Shown: piece after piece, positions 9,532 to 20,981 of the stretch
How positions within the stretch are numbered: the first letter of the stretch is position 1
Layout: each line of letters begins with the position of its first letter
Source: Collybiopsis luxurians FD-317 M1
Lineage: Eukaryota; Basidiomycota; Agaricomycetes; Agaricales; Omphalotaceae
Assembly: GCA_000827265.1 (NCBI GenBank)
Contig: KN834795.1
Location: 175,742-239,741 of the forward strand
Direction of reading: 5' to 3'
DNA: 64,000 nucleotides
Notes under the pieces: model-generated
Told to the model about the DNA's origin: nothing
Seen by the model: only the letters and a program-made list of their open reading frames with translations
Database searches by the model: none
Translations under genes and position numbers: made by a program

Positions 9532-11003
9532 CTATGGCACGTATTGCTAGCCAGGATTCAAACCTTTGGGCGGATCCAACCCGATCGTGAAATTGCTTCT
9601 AAGTGCCCGTTCAGCGTTTAATTCCTAGCCCGCGTTACGTGAAGTGTGTCTTTCGCCTTCATCACTACCATCACCGCCGTACAAAATGGCTTTCACATTG
9701 CATTCATGAAGGACCCTAAAACGGGAGTGAGTTGTACTTGTCCGTCGAGTGCTCAAGTCGCTGAGGTATGCTAGTGACCCCAGAATTGCATGGATCGCTG
9801 ATGAGTATCTTCTCAGAGTGATGCACTACGGTGTCTGCAACAGGACAGGGGACTCATTGACACGAAAAGATCATTTTCATTCAGGGGCCGGTAAGCGGTA
9901 AGTCGCACCAAATACGCATTAGTCTGCATCGAGAAAAAAATTGAAGAGTGCTATTGCCAAAATTTCAGATGCCCTCGATATTCGCTGCCAAGAGGATGTC
10001 ATTACCTGCCTTCAAATTGAGCTGAAGGCCAAATACGACCAGCTTGCTGAAATAGAAGCAGAGATACTCGATGCTTGCGGTAAGGAGCATTGGTAGCGGC
10101 ATCGCAACTAGATGAGAAGGTCTGACGGGGGTGTCGGTATCGGTGCAGGGCTCTCTTGTCTCAATTTCTTCCTGTACTACATTCTTCATGGCCCCAACTT
10201 CTCTGGTACCTTTGCTTTACCAACAATGCCACGGATGTGTCCCTCGAACTTGTCTACACCTTACGTTTGTCAATTTCTTGCTCACTAGAATCATTTGCAG
10301 CAAGATCAGTCCGTATCTTCTTGTACCTCTTTGCTATTAATGCGCTTACTCTGTATACGATTACCGGCCGTAGGAGAGACATAAGCAAAAGAAACTTCTT
10401 GCTTTCACTACTCTTGAACTTTGCTTGTTTTGTAAAGTAGGTCACGAACTGAACTCTTTCTTCACTCACCCTTCTGCCGCATGAACTCGTCATAAAGGCT
10501 TCTATTGCGCCTGGTGGATGACTACTCAATGCAATTGCGCACCAGCTCTCATTAATTGGTGTCATGAGAAAGAGGCGAAGGGCATTCTCTGGACAGAAAG
10601 GTGGTATCACAAAAGTGATAGTGATAAGTGTCTAGCTAGGTTACAGTAAATAAAACGAAGGTGGGGCTCAGAAGAACAACTACAAGTATACTTGGTGAGG
10701 AGTGTCACATTTGGCCAATGGCGAAACCATAGTGAGGCGCAGGCCGGTGACACCCCATCAAGTTTTGCATTTGTTTGGACGGCGTGTCGCTATGTATTTC
10801 CTAAAATAACACGAGTTCAACTGATCACTTATGAATCAAACTCAAATCTTGAACTCGATGGTTCCCTGGGCAGATTGGTATAAGGTTTGGCACTTCTCGA
10901 AACTACATTTGGCAGCCAATGAGATTTACATTTTTAGGAAGTCAATGCTCAAACCGGCAAGAAGATTGCCTTATCTGGCGCTGAACGTTGTCGTCGATAC
11001 AGG
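9532..11003 (+). repeat. Large repeat E, copy 1
   Basis: Inverted relative to 22652-23640. The two share long near-identical stretches, such as the segment encoding LKPARRLPYLALNVVVDTG at 10950-11000. Copy 1 carries about 490 bp (9752-10239) missing from copy 2; copy 2 has two short extra segments near 22905-22920 and 22980-23000. Boundaries are sharp at tggcacgtattgct and at gtcgtcgatacagg. No known transposase, TIR or LTR was recognised in it. Confidence 0.8.
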
Positions 11004-11197
11004 GAATTTTTCCATCCAAAGCATCGCACCACTCCACTCCCGGTCTATGGTCGTCGTGGTTGCCCTCATGGATTGCCTGGAGGCTCAGCCACCGCTCTAA
11101 TCGATCGCAGTGGCTCAAGCAATCATACTGATGCGGTATGCATTCTTTTTTCAGTCTGATTCCGTACTTATTTCGTTTGGAAAAGGCTGATTCCAAC

Positions 11198-11722
11198 ATG
11201 GCTGTCCTAAAGGATAGCCTATCGACTCTTGTCACTGCTAGTGATTCCCCTCCTCCCCTCGCTAATGTATCGACCACCCTACCCACTCTTGAAGAGTTTC
11301 ACAACATCCAACGGAACTTAGCACACCTTCACACATTAGCGGAGACTCTCAAAGGTGAACTTACTTGCCCAGCCTGCCTCGAGATGGTGTTCGAGCCCTA
11401 CGTGCATGTGAATTTTAATCATATCATCTACAGTCTTTACTGATTCTGTTACAGGGCAACTTGTGGGCATGTTTTTTGCTCCAAATGTATCATGCAAATG
11501 CAGGAGAAGTCCGTGAAGAAGAACAAGCCCACCCTTTGCCGTTTATGCTGCGAATTGATTTTCGGACCACCAGCCCCGTGCTCTCCCATGAAGAAACAAA
11601 CTCACGCAATCGCGGCCGTTGACGGGAAGCAGGTGTCACCAAAGCTCGATTTTTTTGGGGTAGAGCTCGATATAAGCCTACGTGAGATACATCTATATCC
11701 ATATTCAAGTTTCCCCTGTTAA
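11198..11722 (+). CDS. RING-finger (C3HC4) protein
   Basis: Probable E3 ubiquitin ligase. Two exons, 11198-11403 and 11455-11722. The RING is complete: CPAC in exon 1, then C-G-H-VF-C-SK-C right after the splice (ATCGHVFCSKC) and CRLC 16 residues later. The frames on each side of the splice fit only if the intron starts with GC (11404-11454, gcatgt...ttacag, 51 nt); both nearby GT donors break the RING frame. An upstream in-frame ATG at 11138 would add 20 residues (MHSFFSLIP...) but lies just after inverted repeat E, so 11198 is preferred. The part before the RING is helical; the part after it carries no recognised domain. About 157 aa. Confidence 0.7.
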
Positions 11723-12864
11723 GATTACTGCTATTCAAATGTCATTGTCTCTCCTTTTTTGACTCCAAGGTGTTTTTGTCACACACGGCGACGATGGTTC
11801 CCCGCACGATTCAAACTTGTAAGGCTGATTAGCTGCAAGAATACCTCTGTTAGATGATTGTGTGCATCATATTGTGATTTACCTTGGCAAAAAGAACAAG
11901 GCCTAGAGGTTTTCGAGCGATTTCAAGTAGCTTGGAAGCAAACTTAATGCAACGAGGATATCGCGCACGGCGTCCTGTTTCTAAGGAATTCTGTGCGCGT
12001 AAGTTCTCATAAGTAAAAAACATTCTGCATTCGTGGCACGCACCTCGACAAATGAAACCGATATCAGCGAAGCTGTTATTCCGTGAATGTAAACGGATAT
12101 AAATGCAGATTCGGGCGAGTTGAAGGGCGTATAAGATCTAACCTAAGGCAAATGAGATTTATACTATGTACATTTGAGTAATACGATTTACAGCAGTAAT
12201 GGCTGAGATGATTGTAGGAGTGATAATTTTGTCGAAAATCATCTCTGAAGGCCCCACAAGTAGGAACTTTTCCAAATGAATCGTTCCACTGGAAAAGCGT
12301 CAACATCCAGTCAGGAAGATGGAAAAGAGCTTACATCCACATCGATATCGAGGGCGAGAACGGCATTTATCCTCCAAAGCAAGATGCACCAGATATTCTG
12401 CAAATTTTTGAGCATACGAACACTAATGCTGGAAAGTGACTAACCTGTCCAATCGCAATTAGACGATGACGACGCAGATGAGTGGGGAAAAAATTACACT
12501 TTTGACTGGCTATTCCATCCTGCAGACAAACGGTTGCATCGTTGAGCCTAGTCTAGGCGATAGGTATCTCAATGGTAGGGATTCTATAAATTAATTTACT
12601 TACCTCAAGCTCATCGCTTTTCACACCTTGTATGACGCGGCTCTCCTACGCGTCCAAAAAATGATAGTGGTTCCGAAAAAGGAAACAATACAGGCACGAT
12701 TCACAGTACTGTCTCATAGTTTAAGGTCATTGCGGACTATCCTTGGAAGTTCTTAAGGTGTTCATTTTTTGCAAAACGTGTATTGATCTATAGTACAAGA
12801 AATACCAAAATTGTAAGATACACCTATATTTCATCGCTACACTAGGCTGGTCCAATCGATCGTG
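11723..12864. other. No gene supported
   Basis: AT-rich intergenic DNA between the convergent RING and Spt5-like genes. Short frames on both strands, none with domain or splice support. Confidence 0.5.
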
Positions 12865-15800
12865 CTACAATGACATGGAAGGTTTCAAAACTGCTGGACA
12901 ATGTGTAAATTCCTTTCTAACATCCCGCAGAAGCTCCGTGGAATATCTCCGTTCATCTGGATTCTCTCTCACAAATTCAAGATCATTGGGATGCAACTCT
13001 AAGAACTCTGCGCCCTTGGCCTCTTGAGGTCCTGAGCAATCGACTGTCAATAGCATCACCCAATGATTGTCCTCATTTTTTTGCCCAACGTAAAGATGAT
13101 GTACTCGGCGGACCAGCTTGCCAATATGTTCAGGATTATTTCGGGCAACGACCATTAAACCTTTCTCGGTTGCAGGCTTCGGTCGTTCGTTGAAAGAGAC
13201 CACGGATTCATACGGGACAAATACTATTTTAGCGGACGAGCGCCGGAATATGACACTGATACCCTCTTGTCCAATAACTGTCTCCACATAGATACCTCCT
13301 TTCTTCCATGAAGTATCGAGCTTTCCGCCGTTGATGTCGACCTGTATTGGAATACCGACAAGATTCGGATGTAGGATCCAATGGGCAAGTGGTGCAGCTA
13401 CAGGAGAAGGAGCACGAGAGGGCGGTGAGGGAGAGGGGGAAGCTGGAGTCCAGGGTACCGGTGATGACTGGGGCCTGAAAACTGGCATTTCATAGCCTCA
13501 GGATTGGAACGGCGTTTCATAGCCTGATGCAATGGGGGAGATTTCTTGTGCAGGTGATGGCGAGGGCCTTGGCGTAGGACACCCCGGGGACCAAATTCCA
13601 GTAAACATCGTCTCTTTTTCAAGATCACTTGGCAATGGCGTCGACGAGCCCGTGTCAGCGCCAGTGGAAGGTGGGAGGTCGAAAGGAGTGGGGAGAAGCC
13701 TTTCGTAGTCATGATGCGGTAAGTAGAATGACTGCCTGACCGTAGGCATGAACACATCACAAAGACAATATTTAGTCCTGAAACTTCCGTAAGTGCAAGA
13801 AACCAGCGAACAACTGAACTCATACTTGTGATACCTGACCGCGTCGTAGTCCACCTTGACCAACTTGCTTGACGGGTTCGGTGTAAAGACATAGCGTTCT
13901 ACAGTCAGCACCAGTCCGCTCCTTTTGCCAGCCAGGTCCGGATTGGCTTGATAGCGGTTGACATCTTTAACAGCACCATACTGTCCCTTATACTCCCCCT
14001 TAACGAAGTCCACTAACAGTCCGAGCCAAGGTATGGGGCCTGTTCACATTGTTTCTATCGAAGAACTAATACTGAATTCTCTGAGTTCGTTCCCCTCGAG
14101 CGGACGATAATCCAGTAGTGGTTGGTTTGTTCTACAGAAGACGTCAGTGGAAAGTAGATCAACGCTATTTTATACCCACTGGCGTTCAACAACAGCTGAA
14201 TGGTCAATGTCAATCGAGCAATTATAATCAGGAACCCATAACGACAGACAAAGCGAGCCTCTGAAATCGACTCGAATGTTCTTTACAATACCCCTACACC
14301 CAAGAAAATGCCCTGATTGTATGAGGACTTCAACTTCTTTCCAAGGCACCTCGACATTAAATTGCTGTTGATGGCGTTTGAGCGGTTGATGATCTAGCAA
14401 TAATCTCTGTGTCCTAAACACAGTGTTAAGGGTGAACGTCGAACACTTATATACAAAAAAATGCTCACCATCGCTCCCTAATTGCGTGGTAACCGACTGT
14501 ACAGATTTGTCCTTGGGGAAGCCGAACAGTGATAGAGAGAGATCTAGCAGAGTTCACCGCAACATCCTGTACAAATCCTGTCCAGCCTGCATAAGGCCCA
14601 GACCGGAGTTGTACTTCAACGTTCAACCAAGGAATTTCTGTGTTGAAATAATCAGGTGCGGAAAGCTTCACAGAATTGACGTGCACCCAAAAATCCTATA
14701 AATCAAAGTGAGCAAATTTCATCGGAATAGAGAAATGCTCGCTCACCACTCCACTGGTACGTTGACCAAGACAGATCCCTAGGAGAGCGTCAACCTTGGC
14801 TGCCACAAAACCCTTTTTACCTATGTGAACTCCCGCCAAAACTTCAACAAATTCACCGAGAATTACGTTTTTCTCCAAGTGTCGCAGTAGAACATGATGA
14901 AGACCTTCATTGTCTACATTAACCTCGCAGCCTGGATACCGGCTACTACAATCAGGAGTAGTAAGTACTGTCCCGCATTTTTTACCATCCTCCGAATGAA
15001 TAATGACCCGATCTCCGGGGACAAATAGCCAGAATGAAGGCCAGGGCATCGAGGATGCCTCAAACACTTCATCCTCGCTTCCAGCCATATCATTCGATTC
15101 CATGAACAGGCGAAAAAGAGACGCAGGGATTTCGCGAGCTGGAGAAAGAGATTGAGGGTTATAGAATTTGACCTGCAGGCCGTTTTCAAATTTCCAGGAT
15201 TTGTAGGTATAAATATGTTTTTCGCCGTGACGGACAAGGCTGTTATATGTACATTTCAAGGGATCGAAAAGCTGAGGAGGAGGACGAGTGGTGAGCTTGC
15301 GCTTCGACGAAGATGAAGGTCTGTCCTCATCGGTCAAACCAAGTCGAGGCACGACCATAACCTTGACGCCCTTCGTCGAGTCTTCCTCGTGGTAGGCATC
15401 AATAACAAGACCAATATCTCCTCGATGTAGGCCCCGACTAATCTGAACCCATTGACCAGCAATGAATACCTGGTCATCGTCATCGCCCGTGATTTGCAAA
15501 CAGGACCTCAGATCCTCTTCAGGGACAACTGCCAAGGAAGACATCCTAGTGTCAAGAAAACTTCTAAGGACTTCTCTCAAAGAGCTAATTCCTGAGTTGG
15601 AGAATCTGGCTTCTAAATAAAGGTTTCCAATATCGCGAGGGTTGAAAAAAACAGATCGCAGTTCATCCGACAAGGTATTATGTCTCAACATTAATTCATA
15701 TACAAGATAGTACTCTTGTTTAGGCTGAACGTACAAAGGTGAGATGCTGAAACTTTTTCCTTGTAACAGAAAAGGAACGAACAGTACATTTCACCCGCCA

Positions 15801-16190
15801 AAGAAACCAGTCCTTCCCGCAAAGCCAAAGCCATTTTCATCGCGTAGGATCATCAGTCGGTTCTGCATCTGCCTGGTTAGGTGGGGTATTCAAGTATCTG
15901 TGTTCAATTTGTTCTACGACAGTATCTAAGCGGGCAGTGCGTTCGGGAACTGAAAAGGTTGTGGTCGAAGAGGAGGCTGAAGCAGAGGCGAAAATATCTT
16001 GAGAATTATCGTCAATAAAACCAGCTATGAGTATGTTTGAGTGAATGACAAGCCACAAAAAATTATGGTGTACATACCGTCGTTGAGTCGTTCATCACCC
16101 TCGTCGTCGCTAAGCTCCTCCTCGCTGTCAACTTGGGCTTTGAGATCTATAAACTGTTGGAGACCTCGTAAGTTGTGCGCCCCGTCGCTG
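12865..16190 (-). pseudogene. Spt5-like multi-KOW gene with three in-frame TGA codons
   Basis: Related to transcription elongation factor Spt5 (DSIF). Domains in order on the minus strand: acidic N-terminus (exon about 16190-16078, QVDSEEELSDDEGDERLND); exon 16024-15783 with an amphipathic stretch (ARLDTVVEQIEHRYL) ending in the first NGN strand LWRVKC; NGN domain continuing at 15724 (FFNPRDIGNLYLEARFSN, then VVPEEDL); KOW motifs at about 15460 (AGQWVQISRGLHRGDIGLV), 15020 (PGDRVIIHSEDGKKCGTV), 14860, 14620 (RSGPYAGWTGFV), 14330 (QSGHFLGCRGIV), 13990 (VKGEYKGQYGAVKDV); Pro/Ser-rich linker; C-terminal domain. Splices are in phase. Three TGA codons at 15837-15839, 14044-14046 and 13498-13500 interrupt an otherwise continuous frame. 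It is a family paralogue rather than the essential Spt5, inferred from the stops. The 5' end is unresolved. Confidence 0.68.
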
Positions 16191-17270
16191 ACCAGGCTTC
16201 ACCGGTGAGAGTACCTGGTTCCTCATCATTGGATCTTCTGTATTCGCGCTCTGCCGAGTGCAACAGAGGTTAGATGCATTGTTATCAGTTTTTTTCACTC
16301 AATTCTTACTTTGCTTAAAATCACTCAAAATCTACAAATTATAGTTATTTTCTTGTATTTGAAAAGTTCTGCAGATGCAGAATATTGGAAGGGCAGCAGG
16401 ACCTAAGTAGATGAAGGTTCGAAATGAAGAAATCAGGCAGTGTTCATGTGCAGGATGCTGGGCTATGCGGCTCACACGGCAAAATTCTACACTCGAAAAG
16501 GAAGTTGGTTCACGGCGGCGCCTCCAATGAGCCCAGCGCCACCACATTTTTGAACCTCCATAATTTTGAACCTCCGTAACAATACTTAGTGGATACAGCT
16601 CCATCAGAATATAAAAGTGTGCATTTGGTCAACTCTTGTCGATTCAAAATTAACTTTGTTAGATCAAGAAAACTGTATCATGTTGAATGTAAATTACCTC
16701 TATATTGGTAGCATACATAGATACGGCAAGATCCCGCATTCAGAACAGCCAGAAGCAGCGATACATAATACAATTACAATCTAATATGCGCAGGCACCCT
16801 AAACAAAAGCCACTGAAGTTGAAAACTCTTTTGAAACTGGCGTATGACTACTGACAGGGTTGCAAGTAAGTCGAAACGTAGTAGCGTCGTCGAAGAGGCA
16901 GAAGGAACGTCTACCGTCGTTTTCGGTAGCTCTATGTACGTGTACCGTCAGTTTTACCATTCGACCAACCTTGAGGCTGCATTCACCTAATCGGAGTCTG
17001 GAGCGGTGGTTATCGGAACTCACGACTGCTCGCGAACTTGCACTGCCAATGACAATGACCGAGGCTGGGATGTATAGATGTGGCATACAGCTTGGTCAGT
17101 GGAATTGCCTCATCACTCAGGGACACCCCAGGGACACCATCACTGTAATGCGATTGTCATACCTCAAGTTCCCTTTGTTTTCCTTTCCTTAGAAACCCCA
17201 TTGTTATAATTTATAATATGTGTGGCTCGAGGACGACACGATCCCACTTCTTGACTTGCAAAAATTCAGT
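16191..17270. other. Intergenic with one GGGACAC doublet
   Basis: No gene supported. A 95-codon minus-strand frame at 16799-17086 (MPHLYIPASVIVIGSAS...) has no recognisable domain and is left as doubtful. Confidence 0.45.
17116..17137 (-). repeat. CTCAGGGACAC / CCCAGGGACAC doublet
   Basis: Two units 11 bases apart, same orientation as the tract at 9418. Confidence 0.85.
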
Positions 17271-18269
17271 ATGCCCATAAACCAGTTCTCGTTTACCGCC
17301 CTCTTCAACGACGAGAAAACCACAGTCGTAACGTTTCCCTCCTTGACATCAATCATTGAGCATGCTTCCTCTACAGATCTTGTATCAGCCAGGTTTGCAC
17401 TCATGACTCTTTTTTTTCGCTAGTCTCATATTATTCTTCAGTAATTTAAGTACTTTCGAATCTGAAGCTCCAAAACATACCCCTATGGGGACGCCTATCA
17501 ATATCAAAAGAGAATACGCAAAATCAGAGCCTCTGAATTGTCAGTCCTCTGAGTCTCCCCACTTGAGGGCCGCAGACATGATCAGTATGGACCCTTTGGA
17601 TAACGAAGGGAGTTATTCAGTAGGTTCTTCAGTTATGCGGTGAGTAAGGTGAATTAAGTTACCACAGTTTCAGTCTCGCTCATTTTGAAAACTAGAACTG
17701 TACACGCTCGGCTGTGAAGTCGTATGAGTCCCTATCCCATGGAATCCTCAGCTCGCGGAGCCACTGCAGGAATGTCGAATGCCATCGGGCTTGTTCACAG
17801 CCCTATTACCAGCAGAAGTGCACATATCTTCTCGCCTACATCTACTCCTACCCGAACGACGGTCTTCGAATATGCAGATAACGACCTTCACAGGCGCAAA
17901 GTAAAACTCAAAGATGTGGAAACCCGTTGGTTTTCATTTTCCGCTTTGGGGCCCCTCCATTCGCCTCCTGAACACCCACGAGGGCCCACTAACCTCCGGC
18001 ATAATGTTCTGTTTATCTATATCGATGAGGCAGCGAAGCAAGAAAACATTGATCATAGCACCAACTCTGGTAACAGGCCAAGTGCGTTAAAATGGATGAG
18101 GATGTGGGTCTGGGATGGGCTTGAGAATCGCTGGGAAGACATCCACTATGGCGATGAGCGCATCGTCAATGGTCACCGGCTCAGCCTTTCCTTGTTTCAG
18201 TCCGGAGAGACACCAGAATGGATCACGCCGAAAGCTATGAAACAAAAATTTCGCTCTCGTGAAAAGTAG
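17271..18269 (+). CDS. Hypothetical protein
   Basis: Exons 17271-17392, 17442-17639 and 17720-18269 join in frame to 289 aa. The introns (49 and 80 nt) have GT-AG ends, GTTTGC and GTGAGT donors, and all phases match. The N-terminus MPINQFSFTALFNDE begins a short beta-rich region followed by a Ser/Pro-rich linker. The C-terminal half is basic and aromatic (TRWFSFSALGPLH, KWMRMWVWDGLENRWEDIHY) and looks like a compact fold. I do not recognise the family. The start could lie further upstream because the frame is open back to 17220. Confidence 0.55.
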
Positions 18270-18432
18270 ATACAGTAGTCGTATTCATGTTATGCATAAT
18301 AGGCAACGTGATATATAATAGACTTGTATACTATAATATTTCTTGTGCCGCTGAGATACCAAGCCGCCACACATGACATCATTGACGCTCATCTACTAGT
18401 TGAACCCTACCACCAGGTGCCACTCGCGTAGA

Positions 18433-18841
18433 ATGGACTTCGTAATGGAGCTGAACGATGCTCTGACTGAATCCTGGAATGCTTGGGACATCGTATGGAA
18501 GGACTGGTCAAGTTCAATGTCCGCGTTGGAAATTCAGGTTGAACAAGATTCTGCGGATAGTGCTGAGTTCATACGTAGGACGGTGAGTTATCTTCAATTT
18601 TGATATATCTGTTTTCTGTTTCGCACTTGTTGAATCTCAAAATAAGAGGAAACTCCTGGCCCGCGTTAACTCAATGAAGGACTACTACCAGAGCTGGATG
18701 GACGACTTGCACAACACCATTCGGAGCCACACTTTGTTCCAACGCGAGGATCGTCTACTGACAAAAATTGCAGATGACCTTCAGCTGCTGATCGCTCGGG
18801 ATTTGCTACTTCAAGCACAAGTTGAGAAATCCTTTGATTAA
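18433..18841 (+). CDS. Small coiled-coil protein or 5' part of the next gene
   Basis: Exons 18433-18582 and 18647-18841 give 114 aa, almost entirely helical and heptad-like (SSSMSALEIQVEQDSADSAE; LLARVNSMKDYYQSWMDDL; ADDLQLLIARDLLLQAQVE). The 64-nt intron has a GTGAGT donor. A GT near 18822 followed by an acceptor at 18878 could link it to further exons and to the coiled-coil gene downstream, but I could not find phases that reach the next block. No family recognised. Confidence 0.45.
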
Positions 18842-18994
18842 CTGATATATACATTCTAAACATGAATAAAACAGCGCAGGATTCTCATTTGAGACATGTC
18901 CTTCTTCACGTGATCGGTAAGTCACTTCATATAATGTAGTAGTAACAGACTCTTCATATCAGTCTTGTCAGTTTCTACTTGATCCCAGCCACCT

Positions 18995-20912
18995 TTGTCA
19001 CCAAAGCCACGATCGCCCCAGAGCCATGAACTGTGGAGATTCTGTGTGTTGGCGCAAGCAATTATCAAAATTCTTATGGTCAAATTTGACTTGCCGTCAA
19101 AATCCGTATATCGGCGACGATCCCTACCTCATGTACAGCTTTTCCAAAACCCTCGTCAACATTCATTACCCCGCGACGAGGAACCAGCTCAGAACAGTGC
19201 AGCACCTATGCCATCCCAGTCTCTTCCTCAGCTCGCTGAGAGACTGTCGGCTGTTGTCAAAGGGACGCAAATTGGTGATGAAGAATCTAACGCTTTGTTG
19301 GATGAGTTGGATCCTCGTGAACAACTTGAGGCACTCATTGGTGTAAGCTAGGCTTTTAACTTCGCCTCCATGGACACTTAAATCTTGGCCTTTTCAGAAT
19401 CCTGCCGATCGAGATTTGCTAAAATTGTTTGGCCAAGTGAAGCAATGGAATATCGATCAAGTCTCAGATGCCCTTGAAGTATATCGCGAAGAAATGCAAG
19501 CGATCGCTAACTCAATCGAAAAGATCACCAGCGAGTTTCATGCAACCAGCAACCAAGAGCGCTTGGTATGTCTTTACTCTGATCGAAATGTTTGTGATAT
19601 CATACACGGGAATATGTAGGATAATCTCAGCCAGGAAGTCGAAAATAAAATCAAATATTTTAATACTGAACTTCAGACCCTGCAAGAAATGTCTGAACGA
19701 AAGTTCCACAATGTGGATCTTGAGAAGAATGTCTACTGGCAAACAACACAGTGCCTAGATAATTTATGGACTATTGCTTTGAAGGCGTTAACCCAAGGCG
19801 GAATCGACTCGACTGTGAAAGAAATCACAGAAGTGTTAGAGGGTCTCGGTGAGTCCCAGCTTGTTAGACAACTGCACCAAATATTGACCCCAATAGATTT
19901 TAAAATAGTCATGGTTTCGACTTCTCAGAACTTTAACATGCTATCTTCTCTTTCAGATAGTATCAAATGGATGATAGATGGTATGTATGTTTCCAACCAA
20001 CACGAATGTACAATGGAGAACCCTGAAGTGACCCAAGTGAGCTCGACAGCGCAACCTTTATTTATTTATTTATTTTTACTTTCCCCGGTTCACTAGCTTC
20101 ATCAATCGGGTAGTGAGTGCCATGATATTCCAGACAAACGAAGTCCTCGTCACGAAGGGATGTTGGGCAGTAGTTCCGCTCTCCCTGTAAGCCAATCTTT
20201 CAATGCTCTTGAGGCCTTCGACTCATTCTATGGGGCCTCTGGAACTGCAGCTCGTTTTTCCGATTTCTCATCGTAGCATCAATGATGCCAGCCAGGATAA
20301 TAAACAGTATTTCATTGAATCAGATATCATCGACGCAAATGAAGGCAGATCTGTCACTCAACCTACACTGGCTGAGCCATGCGTATTGGAATCGACCGAC
20401 TCCAGGTCGTCGGAATGCTTGGAATGTTTTGTAGACCCATTTTCTCCTCTGCCGTCGTTGGAGAATGAAATCAAAACAATGACTGCAATGACTGCAAATG
20501 TGGAATATTCTCAGGCAGAAGAGCACGATATTGCTGGATATCTAAATCACATTACCGAAGAAGACCAAACTCTACTTCAGCTCAGCAAGCTTTGGTTTGC
20601 TCCGTCCTATTTTTGAGCTAGAATTACAAGCCTGACGCAATGTTGACTAGGGTGAAGGAAGCCTTTACACTCACATATCTGACATTGATAGTTCTTTTCC
20701 TTCATCTAAGAATGATAGGAAGAACTGTCGTGTCAAGTTTACCTACTAGAGGCCTGAAAGTGCTTTTTCTTTCTATCGGTGGCCTTTTGGTTGCGTATCG
20801 CCTGAAGAACTCGTTAGAACATCGTATGACAGAGGTTGAGAACAACTATCTAAGCTATGATGTTCAGAAAATGTTGCGGCACAATGAGGATCGACGTTCT
20901 GCACGAGGCTGA
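18995..20912 (+). CDS. Coiled-coil protein with C-terminal membrane segment
   Basis: Exons that join in phase: to 19342, 19398-19565, 19620-19848, 19897-20036 and from 20097. They encode long helices (DALEVYREEMQAIANSIEKI; YFNTELQTLQEMSERKF) and an acidic Ser-rich region (20282-20570). The frame slips by one base near 20268 between FSDFSS and INDASQDNKQ, where dropping one T would restore continuity, so this copy may be inactive or misread. A last exon (about 20651-20912) has two hydrophobic stretches (FTLTYLTLIVLFLHL and GLKVLFLSIGGLLVAY), then a charged tail. This matches the layout of two other genes in the window (27548 and 41929) in reverse order. Function unknown; the first exon is not resolved. 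Confidence 0.5.
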
Positions 20913-20981
20913 TATAAAATGTACTTCAAATGGTGTATTTCAAAAATTTATGTAGACTTCATTAATGCAACTCAACCAATA

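Noticed and set aside
10692..10883. Short frame in repeat E as a possible protein gene
   Set aside because: Frames in the two copies differ by short extra segments and no domain is recognisable; treated as repeat sequence.
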